Positions 23,501 through 37,663 of a DNA stretch of 64,000 nt are shown piece by piece (position 1 is the first letter of the stretch; every line of letters begins with the position of its first letter). The DNA is from Adineta ricciae. Its lineage: Eukaryota > Rotifera > Eurotatoria > Adinetida > Adinetidae. The position numbers were made by a program, and so were the translations under genes. The stretch is from positions 98,941-162,940 of the forward strand of contig CAJNOJ010000118.1 in NCBI GenBank assembly GCA_905250025.1, read 5' to 3'. A model generated the notes under the pieces. It saw nothing but the letters and a program-made list of their open reading frames with translations, was not told where the DNA came from and ran no database searches.

Positions 23501-26500
23501 AAATTTAATCACTCAAATGAAATATTGAATGAACTTTTCGTTTTTTCTTAGATTATTCATCGAGGTTTAACAGAAGTCACATGGAAAAGCTTGAATTTAG
23601 CGGACTATATCGAACAAGCGTACGGATTGATCAATATGGATGCCAGCATCGCCCTTGAAACCGTTCAGCACGATGTCTCCTTAATCAAAGAACTAGCTTT
23701 CAACTGGTCTCATATTCATGGCGATATTTTCGATGAAACCGAACATAATTTGCAACTGACATTTCAAGAAACACTTCAGAAACATCAGTAAACCTGCATT
23801 TGTCGCATTCTGAAAACATTTTTACGAATGATCATTTCGTTTTAGACATGTTCAAGCAGCTTTCAATGAAAAGCTGACAATCGATGGACATAAAATCCAT
23901 TCACTTGCAGATAATATCGCTAAGGTAGTCCATCTCACGCAATAGTAAACATCTCTATTCTCTTCTTCCACAGGTCGTTGGCGTAAGTTTATCGTCTCCA
24001 TCGTGGTTAAACTACATCGATTACTTAAATTCATTGGTGTTGAACGGCATCAAAGCCACAAGTTTGATCAGTATGAAAAATATGTTAGTAGCGATGAGTG
24101 ATGAAACCAATCAAGTCATCAATATTGTCGTACAATTGAACGATTCAGAGTTGTCATTTTCACCTCCATTGGTTCCAGTGACAAGTGAATTAAGTTTAGG
24201 AGAGATTCTATTAGAATGGATTGAAACATTTATCAACCGAGGAGAGTATATTGAATTGCTTGGAAATGATCGAACAACGAGATTCTCCCAGATTATCAAT
24301 CAAGATCCGTTGATAGTTGAACTACGTGAGAAAATCACTCAATTAATTGAAGATACTTGCTCGGAATCGTTGAAATTTTTTGATGATTTCTCTCAATATG
24401 CATTCTTGTACCAAATATCCGTCAATCAATCGTTTCAGTTATTTCTACACGGAAATAAACGAAGCCGTTTAACGACACCGAAGAATTTTCTCAATGAACA
24501 GGATGCCGGCAGACGGTTAGTTTGAAAGATGATCTTCCAAATTTTCAGTATTTAGCTAACTTTGATGGTGTATCCCTCCGATTATCTAAGGAACAATAAA
24601 TAGATAATTTTATTTTGCAGAAGTGTATATTCGATGGCGTCAATTCCAACGGCGGAATTAATCGATCAAGTGGAACGTTCTTTTCTCTGTGCGACAAGTG
24701 AAAAGGAAGATCTGCAACGTATTCCACTTCTACAAGAATTCGAGAACGAAATGAAAATTTATCAAGTAAATCATTTCATCTAAAGTCGACTATCCTTCAT
24801 CGATTTCTATAGGTTTGCTTATCTGACCTGCTCACATTACCCGACTGTTGGAATGTTCATTGGATTCGGATTGATTTAAAACCAATCAAACAAACATTCA
24901 CCAGTCTCGCACATAAATGGCTATGGAAATTCTGTGATTATCTTCATAATCAGGTTGGAATCATTCGTTTTCTTCGCTTTCATCTTCTTTTCTTTCCATT
25001 AGACAAACAAATCTCTAGACGTTGTCGATAACTTTCTCATTGCTATGGAGCCCGAAATCGAATCGATTAGCGGTCTTGAACACGACACCGAAACTTTCAT
25101 GAAAATCATGCGTTTGTTCAATTCTGTCTCGGGTAAACAGCATGAAGTCGAAATACGCTTCGAACTAATGCGTCGAACATTATCCTTACTGAAAATCTAC
25201 TCCGCATCGAACGAGAACGAGATGGCTTTGAATGAAAAATACCAAACAATTATGACTCGTTGGCAAAACTTGAAGACGAAAGTCATGCAAGCCAAACAAC
25301 GTCTAGGACCGACATTGAAAGAAGAATCCACGTTCATTATCCGAGATTTGAAAGCATTTCAAAATCAAATCAATCAATTGATTCATGATATCAACCAATC
25401 AACGTTATTCTCCCATCAATTAACATTTACTCAAGCACAACAACTACTGCATGAATTTTCCGGTCGACAAAAGGATTTGGATAAACAAGCACCGGATTAT
25501 AAACAATTGCAGACGCTCTTGGATACGAACATTATTGATTTCGAGAAGTTATCACATTATAAAGAAATGCTGAAGAATCTGACGCTCACATGGAAAACTG
25601 TCAGGTGAGTTTTGTGAGATGAACAGTTTGTTCTTCGAAAATCTTATATCTAGGGACGTTCGTCGTTATTTCGATGAAATCAAACAAGAACAATGGCAGA
25701 AATTGGATAGTAAACAAGTTCTAACAGCTTGTGAGAAGTATCATGAAACGATGCAATCTTTGCCGAAGGTGGTTCGACTTTGGGATGTTTACACATTCAC
25801 TGATGAAGAAATCAAACGAATCAAAGTCAGTTGAAGTGCCATTTTCTTCTGCATACTCAACTTGTGTATAGATCTGCGCACAATTACTTGATGACTTATC
25901 GAATCCGGCACTGCGCACTCGCCATTGGAAACAGATCATTCGCATAACCGGAGGACACACATTAATGGACAGCGATACGTTTCGTCAGTTGACTTTTGGC
26001 AAATTGTTCACTCTGTCTTTTCAAGGTAATGCTTTTTCTCTTTGTTTTGGTTTTAATACCAATGAATTGTGTAGATTATGCGGAGGAGATTCGAGCGACG
26101 GTGAAACGTGCAGAAAAAGATTTTCAACTGGAATCGACTTTGAAAAGTTACGAAGAAATCTGGTTGAGTAAAACATTTCAAATGGTACCTTATCAAACGA
26201 TAAAACATGTAAGTCTATAGAAGAGAGAAAGTGTCGAACATACTTGTTCACTCATTCGACGAAAATAGAAAACCGAAGAACGAAAAGAATCGGAGAGAAA
26301 TCCATCATCTCGAAGTCGTCGACCACGTGTGAGTGTCGCGTCAACGTCGCAATCAATGTCAAACGTCGATCCAAATGTAAGATTGAATGAGTAGGAGTGT
26401 TTGGTTTAAATGCAGAAGAGCTCTTTTTAGGCAGAGAAAATGTATCTGTTGTCGAATTTGGATCAGATGTTTGCAGAAATGGAAGATCATCAGATAAACT

Positions 26501-29500
26501 TAGAAATTCTTCAAACCAACCAATCAGCTGGCTCATTTCTCGATGAAATTGCTAAATGGCAATCGATTCTACAACACATCGAAGAAGTTTTACAACAATG
26601 GAATACCGTTCAACAACTTTGGCAGAAACTCGACTCAATCCTTCCGATTCTTCAATCGGATACACAATTGAGTATCATGTTTTTCAAAATAGATCGAGAG
26701 TTTCGAGGTTTAATGGTCGCAGTTGCGAATGATAACAATGTTTTGAAATGTTGTCAGAAGAAAAGTAAGTCTCGTTCGCAGTAAAACATCGTCGAGTCAT
26801 TGTCGTTTGCAAAGATCTCCTTCCGCAATTGAAAATTCTGTCGACCCAATTGCAGAAGTGTCAGGATATTCTGCGAAAACAAATGTTTAACGAAAATAAA
26901 GGCGGACGATACAGTTTTCTTACCGATATCCAACTATTTGATCTGATCACAACAGGTACGAATTTATTGAGAAAAAACAGCAGTTAAAATTTCTGCTTTT
27001 AGGCTCGAATATTCGGCTGTTGAGCGAACGATTTTCTTATATTATCCCTGGATTGAAGAGTTTGATCTTTTCGGAAGAAGTGAAAGACGAAGTAGTTGGA
27101 TTGATTACCCAATATCACGAAGAAAAGATTCTTTTCACCAATGTCTGTTGAGAAAAAACTGTTGAAGTGTTGCTTACTTTCTTTATATAGAAAATCTCGT
27201 TCGAAGGGAATATCGAATCATTTGTCGACAAATTGATCGCTGCAGTGAAAGAAACGGTGAAAAATTCAATTGAATCAGCAATTAAAGGCAAGAATTATCA
27301 CTTGAAACTTGGAATTTGAGACAAATCTTTTGAATGTAGAATTGACGGAAAATAATCAGTTGAATTTCATTGACTGGTTAATGAGATATCCTCGACAAAC
27401 GGTCATTCTTGTTCTTAAAATAATCTTCACACAATTGATCGAACAAAGCTCGAAAGGAAAAGATTTCGAACAGGTTTGTCACCTCATTTTCCGTTCTTTC
27501 AAATAAAACTCTATTTTCGATTAGAAACTAATGGAATTATCGAAGAATTTGATTGAAGAAATCAATCACATACGAGAGAACACAACCGATGAATGCATTC
27601 TGATCAACACCAACCAATCGATCGGCAAGTTAGAAGATGTTCTAACTTTAATCTCGTCCTATCTAACACGTTTACCAATCAATACGAATTCCTTCGAATG
27701 GCAATTTACTCTGAAATATCATTCCAATTCACAAACAAAACAAGTTTCAATTCAAGTATTTATTCTCGGAAAAATTGAAATCGAACCATTTGTGTTTCGT
27801 TTTTCTTTTTAGTGTCTGGAAAAGTCCATTGATTATGCATACGATCTGATTTCGAACAAAGAAATATTCACTCCGAAAGAGCACCACTTTCTTGGCAAGA
27901 TCTTCCTCTCATTAGGAGCAGCTGGCGGAACACTTATTCTCAATCAGAATGTACGTTTTCTTATCAAACATAACGGATCGGAGAAAATTCACCAACTTCT
28001 GTTTTAGAGTGATTATCTAATCGAACATCTTTCATCGGATATTGGTCGAAATCTATTTCGAATTGAATGTAATTCCACAACCGATGACTGTCAGATTCTG
28101 AATTCATTCGCCGGACTTTGTCAAGGAAATCTATTTCTATTCAATCATCTTAATAAACTCAATCAAAGAGTGATGCAACTATTCATCGAATTATCCACAA
28201 GTTTATATGACGCGATCTTGAAAAAGACGAAATCATTTGAATGTATGTCCCGGACGTTTTCGTTAGTTGAATACAAAGATATAAACTATTTATCGACTGT
28301 TTATCCGTCGACAATTGAACATTTCTCTATGTTAAAAAGTGATGTGATTGTCGATTATCGAGTTGTCACACTTTCCCAGCCAGACTACACGCATGTGTTC
28401 ATTGCTCAACTGATCCAATCCGGTTTTCATTATGCATTCGACATTGCTACTCGCTTTCTCAATCTGCTATCCTATACAGTCAATCAATCATTAACAGAAA
28501 ATCTTTGTCGACTCGGTAAGTCTATCTAACCTAAACTCGGCTGTTTTCTAGTGTGACGAATTTTTAGGTATCATCGTTCCGAAAATGGATTTAAATCCAA
28601 CCTTGATCAAAATGTTGATCAAGTTCGCGAAAAACCATCTGAAAACTCATTCTCAAGAAGATGAAGAGCAGGCTTTATCCAACGGTTTAGCCATAATCTC
28701 GAAATGTTTCAACAGCGAAGATAAACAAGCATTTCAATCGTTGATCAAAGCGAAGAATCAGTCATTCAAGGGTACAATTCCAAAATCCATTCCATTCGAT
28801 AGTTTAGCTACAACAAATCGCCATTTCGGAGAGAAAATTTGGAATATATCCGATGCGTTTGAATTAGCGTTGAAACAGTTTCAATTGAATGTCAATGAAA
28901 ATATTCTCAATAAGCTATTTCAATTGCATCATCTCACTGAAAATCATTCCAAGATTCTCATTATCGGACAAAGTCAATCTGGCAAAAGTTTGTTGATGAA
29001 AGTCTTTCTCAAAGCACGATCGTTTCTCTATCCGAAACAAGTTTATCATCATTTAATGCTACAATTATGGCCTGCGGAGATCCTATTCTCAAGATACAAT
29101 CACGAAAAGGGTCTTTTTCAACAAGGGCTTCTACCGAATATCGTCAAAAACACTGATGATAATCTTTATCTTCATCTCGATGGTTTCAATCCAGATGATT
29201 TGAGCACACTCGAAGATTTCGTTCTTAACCTAGATCACGGGCACGTCTTTTGGGAGGTAAGAATTCTTTCGTCCAAAAACAAGAACTTCCTGAAATACTC
29301 CGATTGATTTTAGTTAGAAAACTTGAATGATCTAAGTCCAACATTCCTATCCTCATGCATTATGTTGAACATTGAAGAACCCATTTGGACATGGCGAGAT
29401 TTAGTGTATTCAACATTCTCGAATGAACATAATGATAATGAAATCTACGAAGAATTGCAAAAGATACTCATCGATTATATTTCAAGAATCCAATCGTATG

Positions 29501-32500
29501 ATATCAAAGATAAATCAACCGTCAAGATCTCATTTATGTCGAAAATATCCATGGCAGTGACATTACTGAAGACCTATTTGAAAAATGATAAATGTTCACC
29601 GATTGATCTGCGTGCGTTGGTGGAGTATACTCTCCTCTGGTCATTCATAACACACGTGGATCGAGATGCGAAGAGACACTTTGAGAATTGGTGGAGACAA
29701 ACATTCCATAACATTCCAAAAGAAAAATCTGTAAGTGAGAATTCTTCATTTTCGACTTCATACTCCTTTGTCTAGTTAACGGATTGGATGTATGACACGG
29801 ATGCTCATCAATTCGTTCTTTGGGCGGATACAATTCCTGCATTTAATCCTGCAGCACATCAAGGAATTCCGAATAACATCTTCGTTCATACACCTTACAC
29901 GATGGTAACTCTGAATTCATACGCTACAATCAAGGAAAAACTCTTCTTTTAGGCATTATCGCATTTGGTTAGCTCAATGACAGAAGATGATCATCCGGTT
30001 TTGTTGATTGGTGATCGTGGAGTTGGAAAAAGTGCATTGGTCAACGATCGTTTAAAAGCTACATGCGGTGGTGATATCAGTGATGATTTTTACATCACTG
30101 TCAACTGCAATGCGTTCGTATAGTTTCTTTTTTCATTGTCTTTAACACATTAGCATTTTAGTGAGACTGATGCTCTCTTCGCTTACGAAAAAATCGAAGA
30201 ACAATTGCAGTGGAAACATTCGTGTTACTACACAACTAAAGGAAATCGAAAAATGTTCTGTTTCATCGATAATCTCAATCTCGCCAAGATCGATCGCTGT
30301 GAATCTCAATCCTTAGTCGAATTATTACGTCAACACATTAGTTCTCATGGTATCTACTCACCTGTCACCTCCAATTGGCAGTATATTGACAATGTAACGT
30401 ACGTTGTTACATTGAATTCGAATCAAAAGCTGGCTGCATACAATCGTTTGATGAAATACTTCCACATCATTCAAATGGATATGCCAAGCGAGTCGGATTT
30501 GGTGTCGATCTTTTCGAAATTGGTCAATCGACATTTTATTGGCGATAGTGGAGAAAGTCAACTGAAAGAAACGAGTGAAAGCTCAAGTCGCGCCTCAACA
30601 GCAAAACAATCTACACATGATTCATCGAATAGTTCCAAAGAGAAAATAAGTTTGTCAACTTATAAACGTATTGAAGAGCTTCGTTCGATTATCGATCGAA
30701 TTGTCAAAGGCACCGTAGATTTAAACGAACGAATGCGAACGATGTACCAAATCAATCATCAACGTATTCATTATGTCTTTTCCATGAAGCAGTTAACACA
30801 ACTATTTCGCAATCTGTGTGTTAGTTTAACACCAGAGTGTTCAATTGAAGATTTACTGGAATTGTGGCATCATGAATGTGAATGGTTGTACGGAAAACGA
30901 CTGTTTGATCAAATTGACCAACAACGATACCAGCAATTGTATAAAACGATTGTGAAGAAATATTTTATGAACATGATTAACGAACAGCAAGTCCTACTGG
31001 CTGAAAATCAACAGTTCTCCAATCTACAAGTGACAGAAAGCGGTATGTTGTTTTCCTTCAGCGATAAAAATTCGATTTCAACTCTTTCGTTCCAGGTATG
31101 ATCGTTGCGAATTTAACTCGAGATGCTCAAAATTATCCAACTGATAACTATATTCTTGTGAACGATCGTCATCGAATCGAAATCTTAGTTCACAACGCGA
31201 TCAATGAATACAACAAAGAAAAGCCGAAGATCAATTTTCCACTCTACTCAGTTCGATCGTCCCTTCTTTTGAGACTTTGTCATTTGAATTCAACCTTTAT
31301 TTCAGTGTTACATCGATCTTCTCTGTCGATTATGCCATACAGTTCAAACCGTGGATGGTCATTGCTGCATTATGGCTGAAGGTGTTCTCGATCCATGTTT
31401 AATTCACTTATTTGCCTCGGTTGTTGGCTATCAATTAGTTTCCTTTGAAACTAGCCATTTGATAACATCAAACGAACAGATGAAAACATTTATCAAACAG
31501 AAATTAACCCAGACGTATATCGATGCCGGAATCCGAGTGAGTTTTCTCCATCAGTGTCCGTTAAGAATCAAGAATCTCTCCTAGAATGAGAAAATCGTGA
31601 TTTTAATCTCCGAAGACGATTTTCAACATCTGGATTTGATTATCAACATCACGAATTTGATCAACACAGAAGATATTTCCAGTTTATTTTCGTTGCAAGA
31701 AGAAACAACAGTAATCAATTCAGTTCGAACACAAATCCAACAAGCGGGTTTGACTTATTCGAAAGCTGTAGCATGGGATTTCTTTCTTCGGTATGTTTGT
31801 TTGAGTCTTTCCACTTGATTCATATTGTTTACCCTTCACTCGTCAACCATTTCAGTATTTTAAGGTATGTTTTTCTCATCGATTTGCGTTTGTTCTTCTT
31901 AACACTTCTACTTCGTTTGGTCTAATTGAAAGTCTAACAATGATATGAAAATAACATTTTCGTTCTCTATAGAAACGTCAAAGACAATATTCGAGTGGTG
32001 ATTTTAATTAACAAAATCGATAATAAACTATGTTTGGAACATCCGTCGATATTCAATAATATTACATTGATCTATTGGCAACACTGGGATACTCAAACTT
32101 TGGTACAAAATGCACTCTATCATCTGAAAAGTTTGTTTCAGATCGAATCTATTCCTCTAAACATTAACTTTGTACAGATGTTTCATGGTTGGATAAGAAC
32201 GCAAGCGAAAATACTGCTCATCTACTTGCGTCGATGCACCTTTCCATTCGACGAGCGAATGCCAATCAAACACATCGACTACCGCACACGAACAATCACA
32301 CATTTACTAAATTCGTCGAAAAGTTTGTGAAGATTATCAACGAAAAATCAGCGAACGTTTCGGACAACCATCACGATGTTCAACGTCTCCTCGAGCAAAT
32401 CCAATATCAGCATGAAACATCGAAGAAATTGGAAAGAGAATTACAACATGAAAAGATCGTTCTTGAAGAACGACTCAAAGTAAATTTACAGCTCCTAGAA

Positions 32501-35500
32501 GAAGAAGAAGAACCAACATTTGCTTCTTCGTTTCAGAGTACTATCCGTATGTTGACTCAAATCGGTCAAGATATGGTAACCGCTGAACAACAAATTCGCG
32601 CGCATAAATCTCAAACACGACGAACAGTTCAGTTGAAACGCTTGTTACCGGAATACGAACTATCTCAAGAGAAAAATCTCTACAAATGCTTAGCAATTGC
32701 AACAGACGCGAGAAAACTAATTGAAGGATTAGATATGAAATCGCTGCAAGAATTACGATCGGTAACGAAAGCTGAGTCACCGATCGAAAATACATTGGCT
32801 GCTATAATTATGATTCGTAAGTTCAAACCTTATTATGTTTTTCTAACATGATAGCAAACAACATGACGTAGTGAAATCACCAACTGCGGATTTGACGTGG
32901 CAAAAAGGTGCGAAACGGCAATTGGCGAATCTTGATCGATTTCTCGAAGAAACGCAAACATTCGAGAAGATTAATTTAACTGAAGATCAAATCAATTTGA
33001 TTAATTCAGTAATCGATCGCGTCGACCTCGGAGACAAAAGTGTCACTCAAGCATCGTATTCGAACGCGGTGGTGATTCTTTATAAATGGGTGAAACGTGT
33101 TTTACAGTCAGTATATGTTCAAATACGATTGACAAGACTTATTTTTCATTCGATTTAGATATCATACGGTTCTTTTGAAAAAAGTCAAACCGATTCATCA
33201 GAAATTAAAGGAAATTCAAGATGATGTGTTGGAACAGGAACAGCGATTGATTCTATTGGACAATAAAAGTCAGGTATGATGGTCGGACGATCTTTTTCTT
33301 TATATGAAAAAAACCTATGTTGTTGAATTCAACAGGCATTAGAAGCTCGATTGAAAGATTTATCACAAAACTTTGAAGAAGCCACCGTCGATAAGAAAGA
33401 CCAAGAAGAAACAGTCGCCATGAAAGACAATCAACTGAAAATCGCCTCACAACTGAATGAAGTTTGTTCGACAGATGAGCATCGATTTGTATTTGTTTTG
33501 TGTCTTTCAGATTTTATCACGAGAATTAGATCGAACAAGTAAAATATTCGAATCCAGCACGGAACGTCAATCGACATTAACTGGAACATGTGCGATAGCT
33601 GCGGCGTTTCTCATCTACCTCGGTCCGTACGCCTATGGATTTCGTCGTTTGATGTTAACTGCTCAATGGATCAAATGCATTCGCGATCGAGGTATGACCA
33701 TTGTCTTCGACCAAATCTCCAGCGTGAAAGGTCGAACGATTAAATGGCAATTGGATCCGAACGATGACCAAAAGTTCGCCAACGGAAATGAATATCGACA
33801 AATGGTTGTATCGTTAATCGAATTTCTCCTTGGTGATCAAACAAATCTCGAATGGTTAAGCCAAGGAACATTACCATCCGACATGGAAAATCATACGATT
33901 ATTGTACAATCAGTTCAATATTCTCCATTTCTCATCGATCCATTTGGGCAAGCTGATCAATGGATGGAGAAGTATTACAACGTTCAAACAGTACATTTCG
34001 ACGATGAGTGTGTTGAAGTTCGCGTATTGAATTGAATTTGATTCATTTTCTGTTTGTAAAGGTCGACACAAGATGTTGTTGTTGCAATCGAACAAGGATT
34101 TCTATCCGGTGCGAAGATCTATGTGAAAAACTGTCAATCACTCGACAGTCTTCTCTATCCAATTGCGCAATGGAAAGCCACATCTGAAGAATCGCGTGTA
34201 AAAGATGGTATGATAAATTTCTTTCTTTCAATCAATTATGATCAGTAAATGCATTTTCATTTCGTAGATTCGAATCTACTTTTCTATTGTGGCCGTCGTT
34301 TGTACTGTAATCCATCGTGTCGTTTTTATTTTCATACCAACTGTGATTCGTTGGAAAAAGTCTCTTCATCTCTCTCGTTATTAACTACACCGGTCAATTG
34401 TCAATACAGTGTCGAAACTCTATTAGACGATCTTCGTCAGCAAGTGTTCCAACGCATCCAACCAAGTTTATACAAGAAGAAATTATCGATCTATCGACTG
34501 ATACTACTATGCCAACAGAGAATTCAGGCCATAGATACTTTTCTGAAGTCAAATACCATTAGTGATGAATTCAAAGATGAAGAAGTCGTCGTAACATCAG
34601 TCGCTATAGAACGAAAATATGCTTTGGGTGGCATCGTTGATCAATGTAATGAAATTTTAGATTCAATTGAAATTTACCACGATTATTATTTCCCCTATGC
34701 TCAACATGGCGCATTGCTTTATTCAGTTTTACAACGAATCAATCTTCTCTCGCCGAAAAACTATCAATTTTCCATTGCAATCATCTATTCGCTGTTGGAT
34801 CAATTCATTCCACTGCATCCTCCGAAAGCAGTGGAGGAAACCGAAACTTGGAAAGACGTGGAAGACAAACGTATGTTTCTGAAGTTGAACTGACTATGAT
34901 CGAGCCTTTTCATTTCTCTCTTTCTAGAACATCCTCAACTTCCATCGTTGATCGAAACAACGAATTTGAAAAAAGAAGATTTGTTAGCACCCGATCATAA
35001 ACAGATTGACGATAATCTCAAGAAAATGATCCAATCGTTCATCAAAATCATTCTCCCACAACTAACCAGTGATCATCGTTTAGAATTTCTCGTTCTTCTT
35101 CATTTATTACTAAAAACTGCTGTCGATACCACAACGGATGGTAAAAGTGACGTCCTTCAGTTAGAATTTCTCGCCACGGGTTTACCCAGAATTGACAGTC
35201 AATCTCTAACATATCCGTCGACGTTGAATGGGAAGCCTAAATGGATCAGTTCTGATCTTGTCTGGTTCGACATTGTTTCCTTAACGAACCTCTTCAACAA
35301 CGAAGATCTTCTCTATCATCTATCGGATATTATTCAAAAGAACGACCAACAATGGAAGACTTTCTACGACAATCCTTCGCTGAATTCAGTTCCAACGAGC
35401 AATGGCAAGTCATTCTCTCAGTTGGATAAGCTAGTTATTATAAGAATTCTTCGTCCGGATTATTTCATCGTTGCACTACGCGATTATGTCATTGAGCAAT

Positions 35501-37663
35501 TCGATCTGAATAATCTTCAAAATGATGAAAATGACTTTCAAGGTGTTCACATTGTCAATCTACCGTTAATTCCAGTGAAGTCTATTACTCCAGGCGAATT
35601 TCTTGTAAATCAAATCGATATCGATCATTATCTTGGAAATCATTTGAAATCCAAAGGAAAGAAAGTTCGCGAGATCGATTGTTTGTTTGTTAATACTATA
35701 TTCGACTCAGGTGATGAATGTGATCTTATCTACTTAAAAAATATTCATCAAGCATCAATCGCACCGACACTTATCAAACGTATTTGTCGTCAGAGTCGAA
35801 ATAATGTGATCGTAACAAGAGAACCATCGGTTGATTTCGTCTACATCGGCGCGCGTCTTCACCATTACGATTGTTTAATTCAAGGAAAAGTTCCTCTTGC
35901 GAATTTCTTATATCGAAATTCGAATAGTTATCTACGGGAAACGCTTGGTCAATTGATATCGAATAGTTCGTCGATTCTTCGTCAATGTCAAGGCGATGAA
36001 TTGACAATCATCTACGGCACGATTGTAATTCAAGCCATTCTTGTTTATTATCAAGAAATCTTTCAACAGAGTCATTTTACACTTCAATGGACAAGAAACT
36101 TGCCGCAATTTGTTTTGAATCTGATTCGAAGTAATAAAGACAAAAGCTTCGTTCGAGATTTGATTGAAATGGCCTATCCAATGCATTCTCCATTGTTAAC
36201 GAAACTTCTGAATGAATTATTTTCACAAGTGTCATCGAAAACATCCATTCGACTGAACGATTGTCAATTCGAAATCCCCCAAACCGAAAGTCAATTCAAC
36301 CTCCAATGGTTTCTATCGAAACATTCGAAAGTCAATTTAACTTTCAACGATTATCCATCGAAACAGAAATCCCTTCAACATCAATTCGACATCTTCGCTG
36401 AACAATTAAATAAACTATGGCATGAAAAATCCGAAACTATTTTTCAAAATCTACACGTTTCATTAATTCACGATAATCTTCATTTGCTGAAAGAGCGTTT
36501 ACCGCCATTGTTAAATCTACCATCGGGAATCGATTTCAAACAGGATTTGATTAGCATTGCACTTTATCAGGTATAGATGTTTTTCTTTTCGCGTTTCAAA
36601 GTTTATGAAGTTTATTCTCATAGGAAATGGTTTATTTTAATAAACAAGTAGAAGCAATATTCAAAGATATTCAGGAAATGGAAGATATGTTAGCGTATGG
36701 AAGTTTACTATTAGAGAAGAATTTGAAGTTCAAAGCAATCGGATTTGACCTTCAACGAAATCAAGTTCCATCGCGATGGTTTTCTGAACGTTCATCGGCA
36801 CCAAAATCACTTTCGATCGTGCAGTTTATCCATCGTTTGTTCTTTAGGAAAAAGAAATATCAGAATGATTTCTTTACTTATTATTTATAGAATGTCGACA
36901 TCGGTTTAATGAATATTATTCTTGGATGAAATCTTTCGACAATGTCGAAAAACTTGATTCGCAGTGTATTCAACGTTCGCGGCATCTGATTGAATTGATG
37001 TGTCTATCGCAAGCATTGAAATTAAATATTACTCTTGATAAAGTGAGTTGGAACAATTCTCTTCAGGTTATTTTCACGATTCATGAGTATAGGTTCAATG
37101 TATTGGCCAATGGGCATCGATGAAAGAGAAAAGATATTCTTCCGATAGTCGACATTTGATTCTCAACGGTGCGATTGTAATGAATGGAATTGTTGAAAAT
37201 AACAATCGAATTAAACCAACTAGTGGAACGAGTCATCCATGTCCTGCGATTGAAATTTTTGCAACGGAATCGAAAATCGATGGTCATCTATGTCCAGTCT
37301 ATGCAACAGCATCATCTCGTCTTGATTCGCCATTGTTTCATTTGATCATCAACGAAACAAGTGACCCAATAGTCTTTATCGTTTTGCAAAATGGTAAATT
37401 TCCTTGTTGTTGTTGTTTTTTTCTTGAGCGTGGAATGTAACGGAAACAATTGGATTCTTTTAGATAATGAAGACATGGGAAGAATTCCATATCCAACAGT
37501 GATTCGTCAAGAACAAGAAAAGCCAATAGTTAATAGAAATGAATTGAGTTCATTTCGCGAAATGTCACCGATTTCTCAATTATCTCAATCAAGAGACGGC
37601 GGATCAGAGACACCTTCTGTCAAAGATATTCAAAGAGATGAGCCTATGTTAGGTTTTGAATGA
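20583..37663 (+). CDS. Dynein heavy chain-like protein with dead AAA1 and AAA4 sites (DNHD1-like?)
   Basis: Fifty exons join with every phase matching, giving about 4,778 residues. Exon ends: 20583-20686, 20743-20918, 20968-21284, 21335-21550, 21602-21750, 21798-21909, 21960-22075, 22129-22296, 22347-22961, 23014-23092, 23153-23494, 23552-23787, 23846-23924, 23974-24515, 24621-24765, 24813-24953, 25003-25604, 25654-25825, 25872-26025, 26075-26208, 26269-26376, 26431-26764, 26815-26955, 27003-27142, 27191-27287, 27340-27473, 27525-27755, 27813-27950, 28008-28515, 28568-29256, 29314-29730, 29776-29904, 29953-30117, 30154-31042, 31096-31250, 31306-31536, 31585-31790, 31973-32130, 32178-32816, 32872-33106, 33159-33273, 33336-33461, 33511-34007, 34062-34207, 34268-34870, 34928-36570, 36624-36834, 36891-37042, 37093-37393, 37464-37663. 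Order: tail, linker, AAA1-4, stalk with microtubule-binding tip (about 3157-3560), AAA5-6, C-terminal domain (CPVYATASSR). AAA1 lacks its P-loop (GAAGGTLIL at 1963-1971) and Walker B (FNHLNKL, 2019-2025); AAA4 has AEGVLDP (2982-2988). AAA2 GQSQSGKS (2277-2284) and AAA3 GDRGVGKS (2575-2582) remain. The length resembles DNHD1. The first two exons are least sure. Confidence 0.88.

Noticed and set aside
31856-31864. Possible 9-nt microexon (with CATTTCAG before and GTATGT after) inside the 182-bp intron of the dynein-like gene
   Set aside because: Including it keeps the frame, but leaving it out gives a better, gap-free match to the dynein pattern around FFLRNVKDNIRVV. Only RNA reads could rescue it.
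35774-36186. Antisense frames within the dynein-like exon 46
   Set aside because: They are shadows of the sense coding sequence, as are most overlapping frames across 20.6-37.7 kb.
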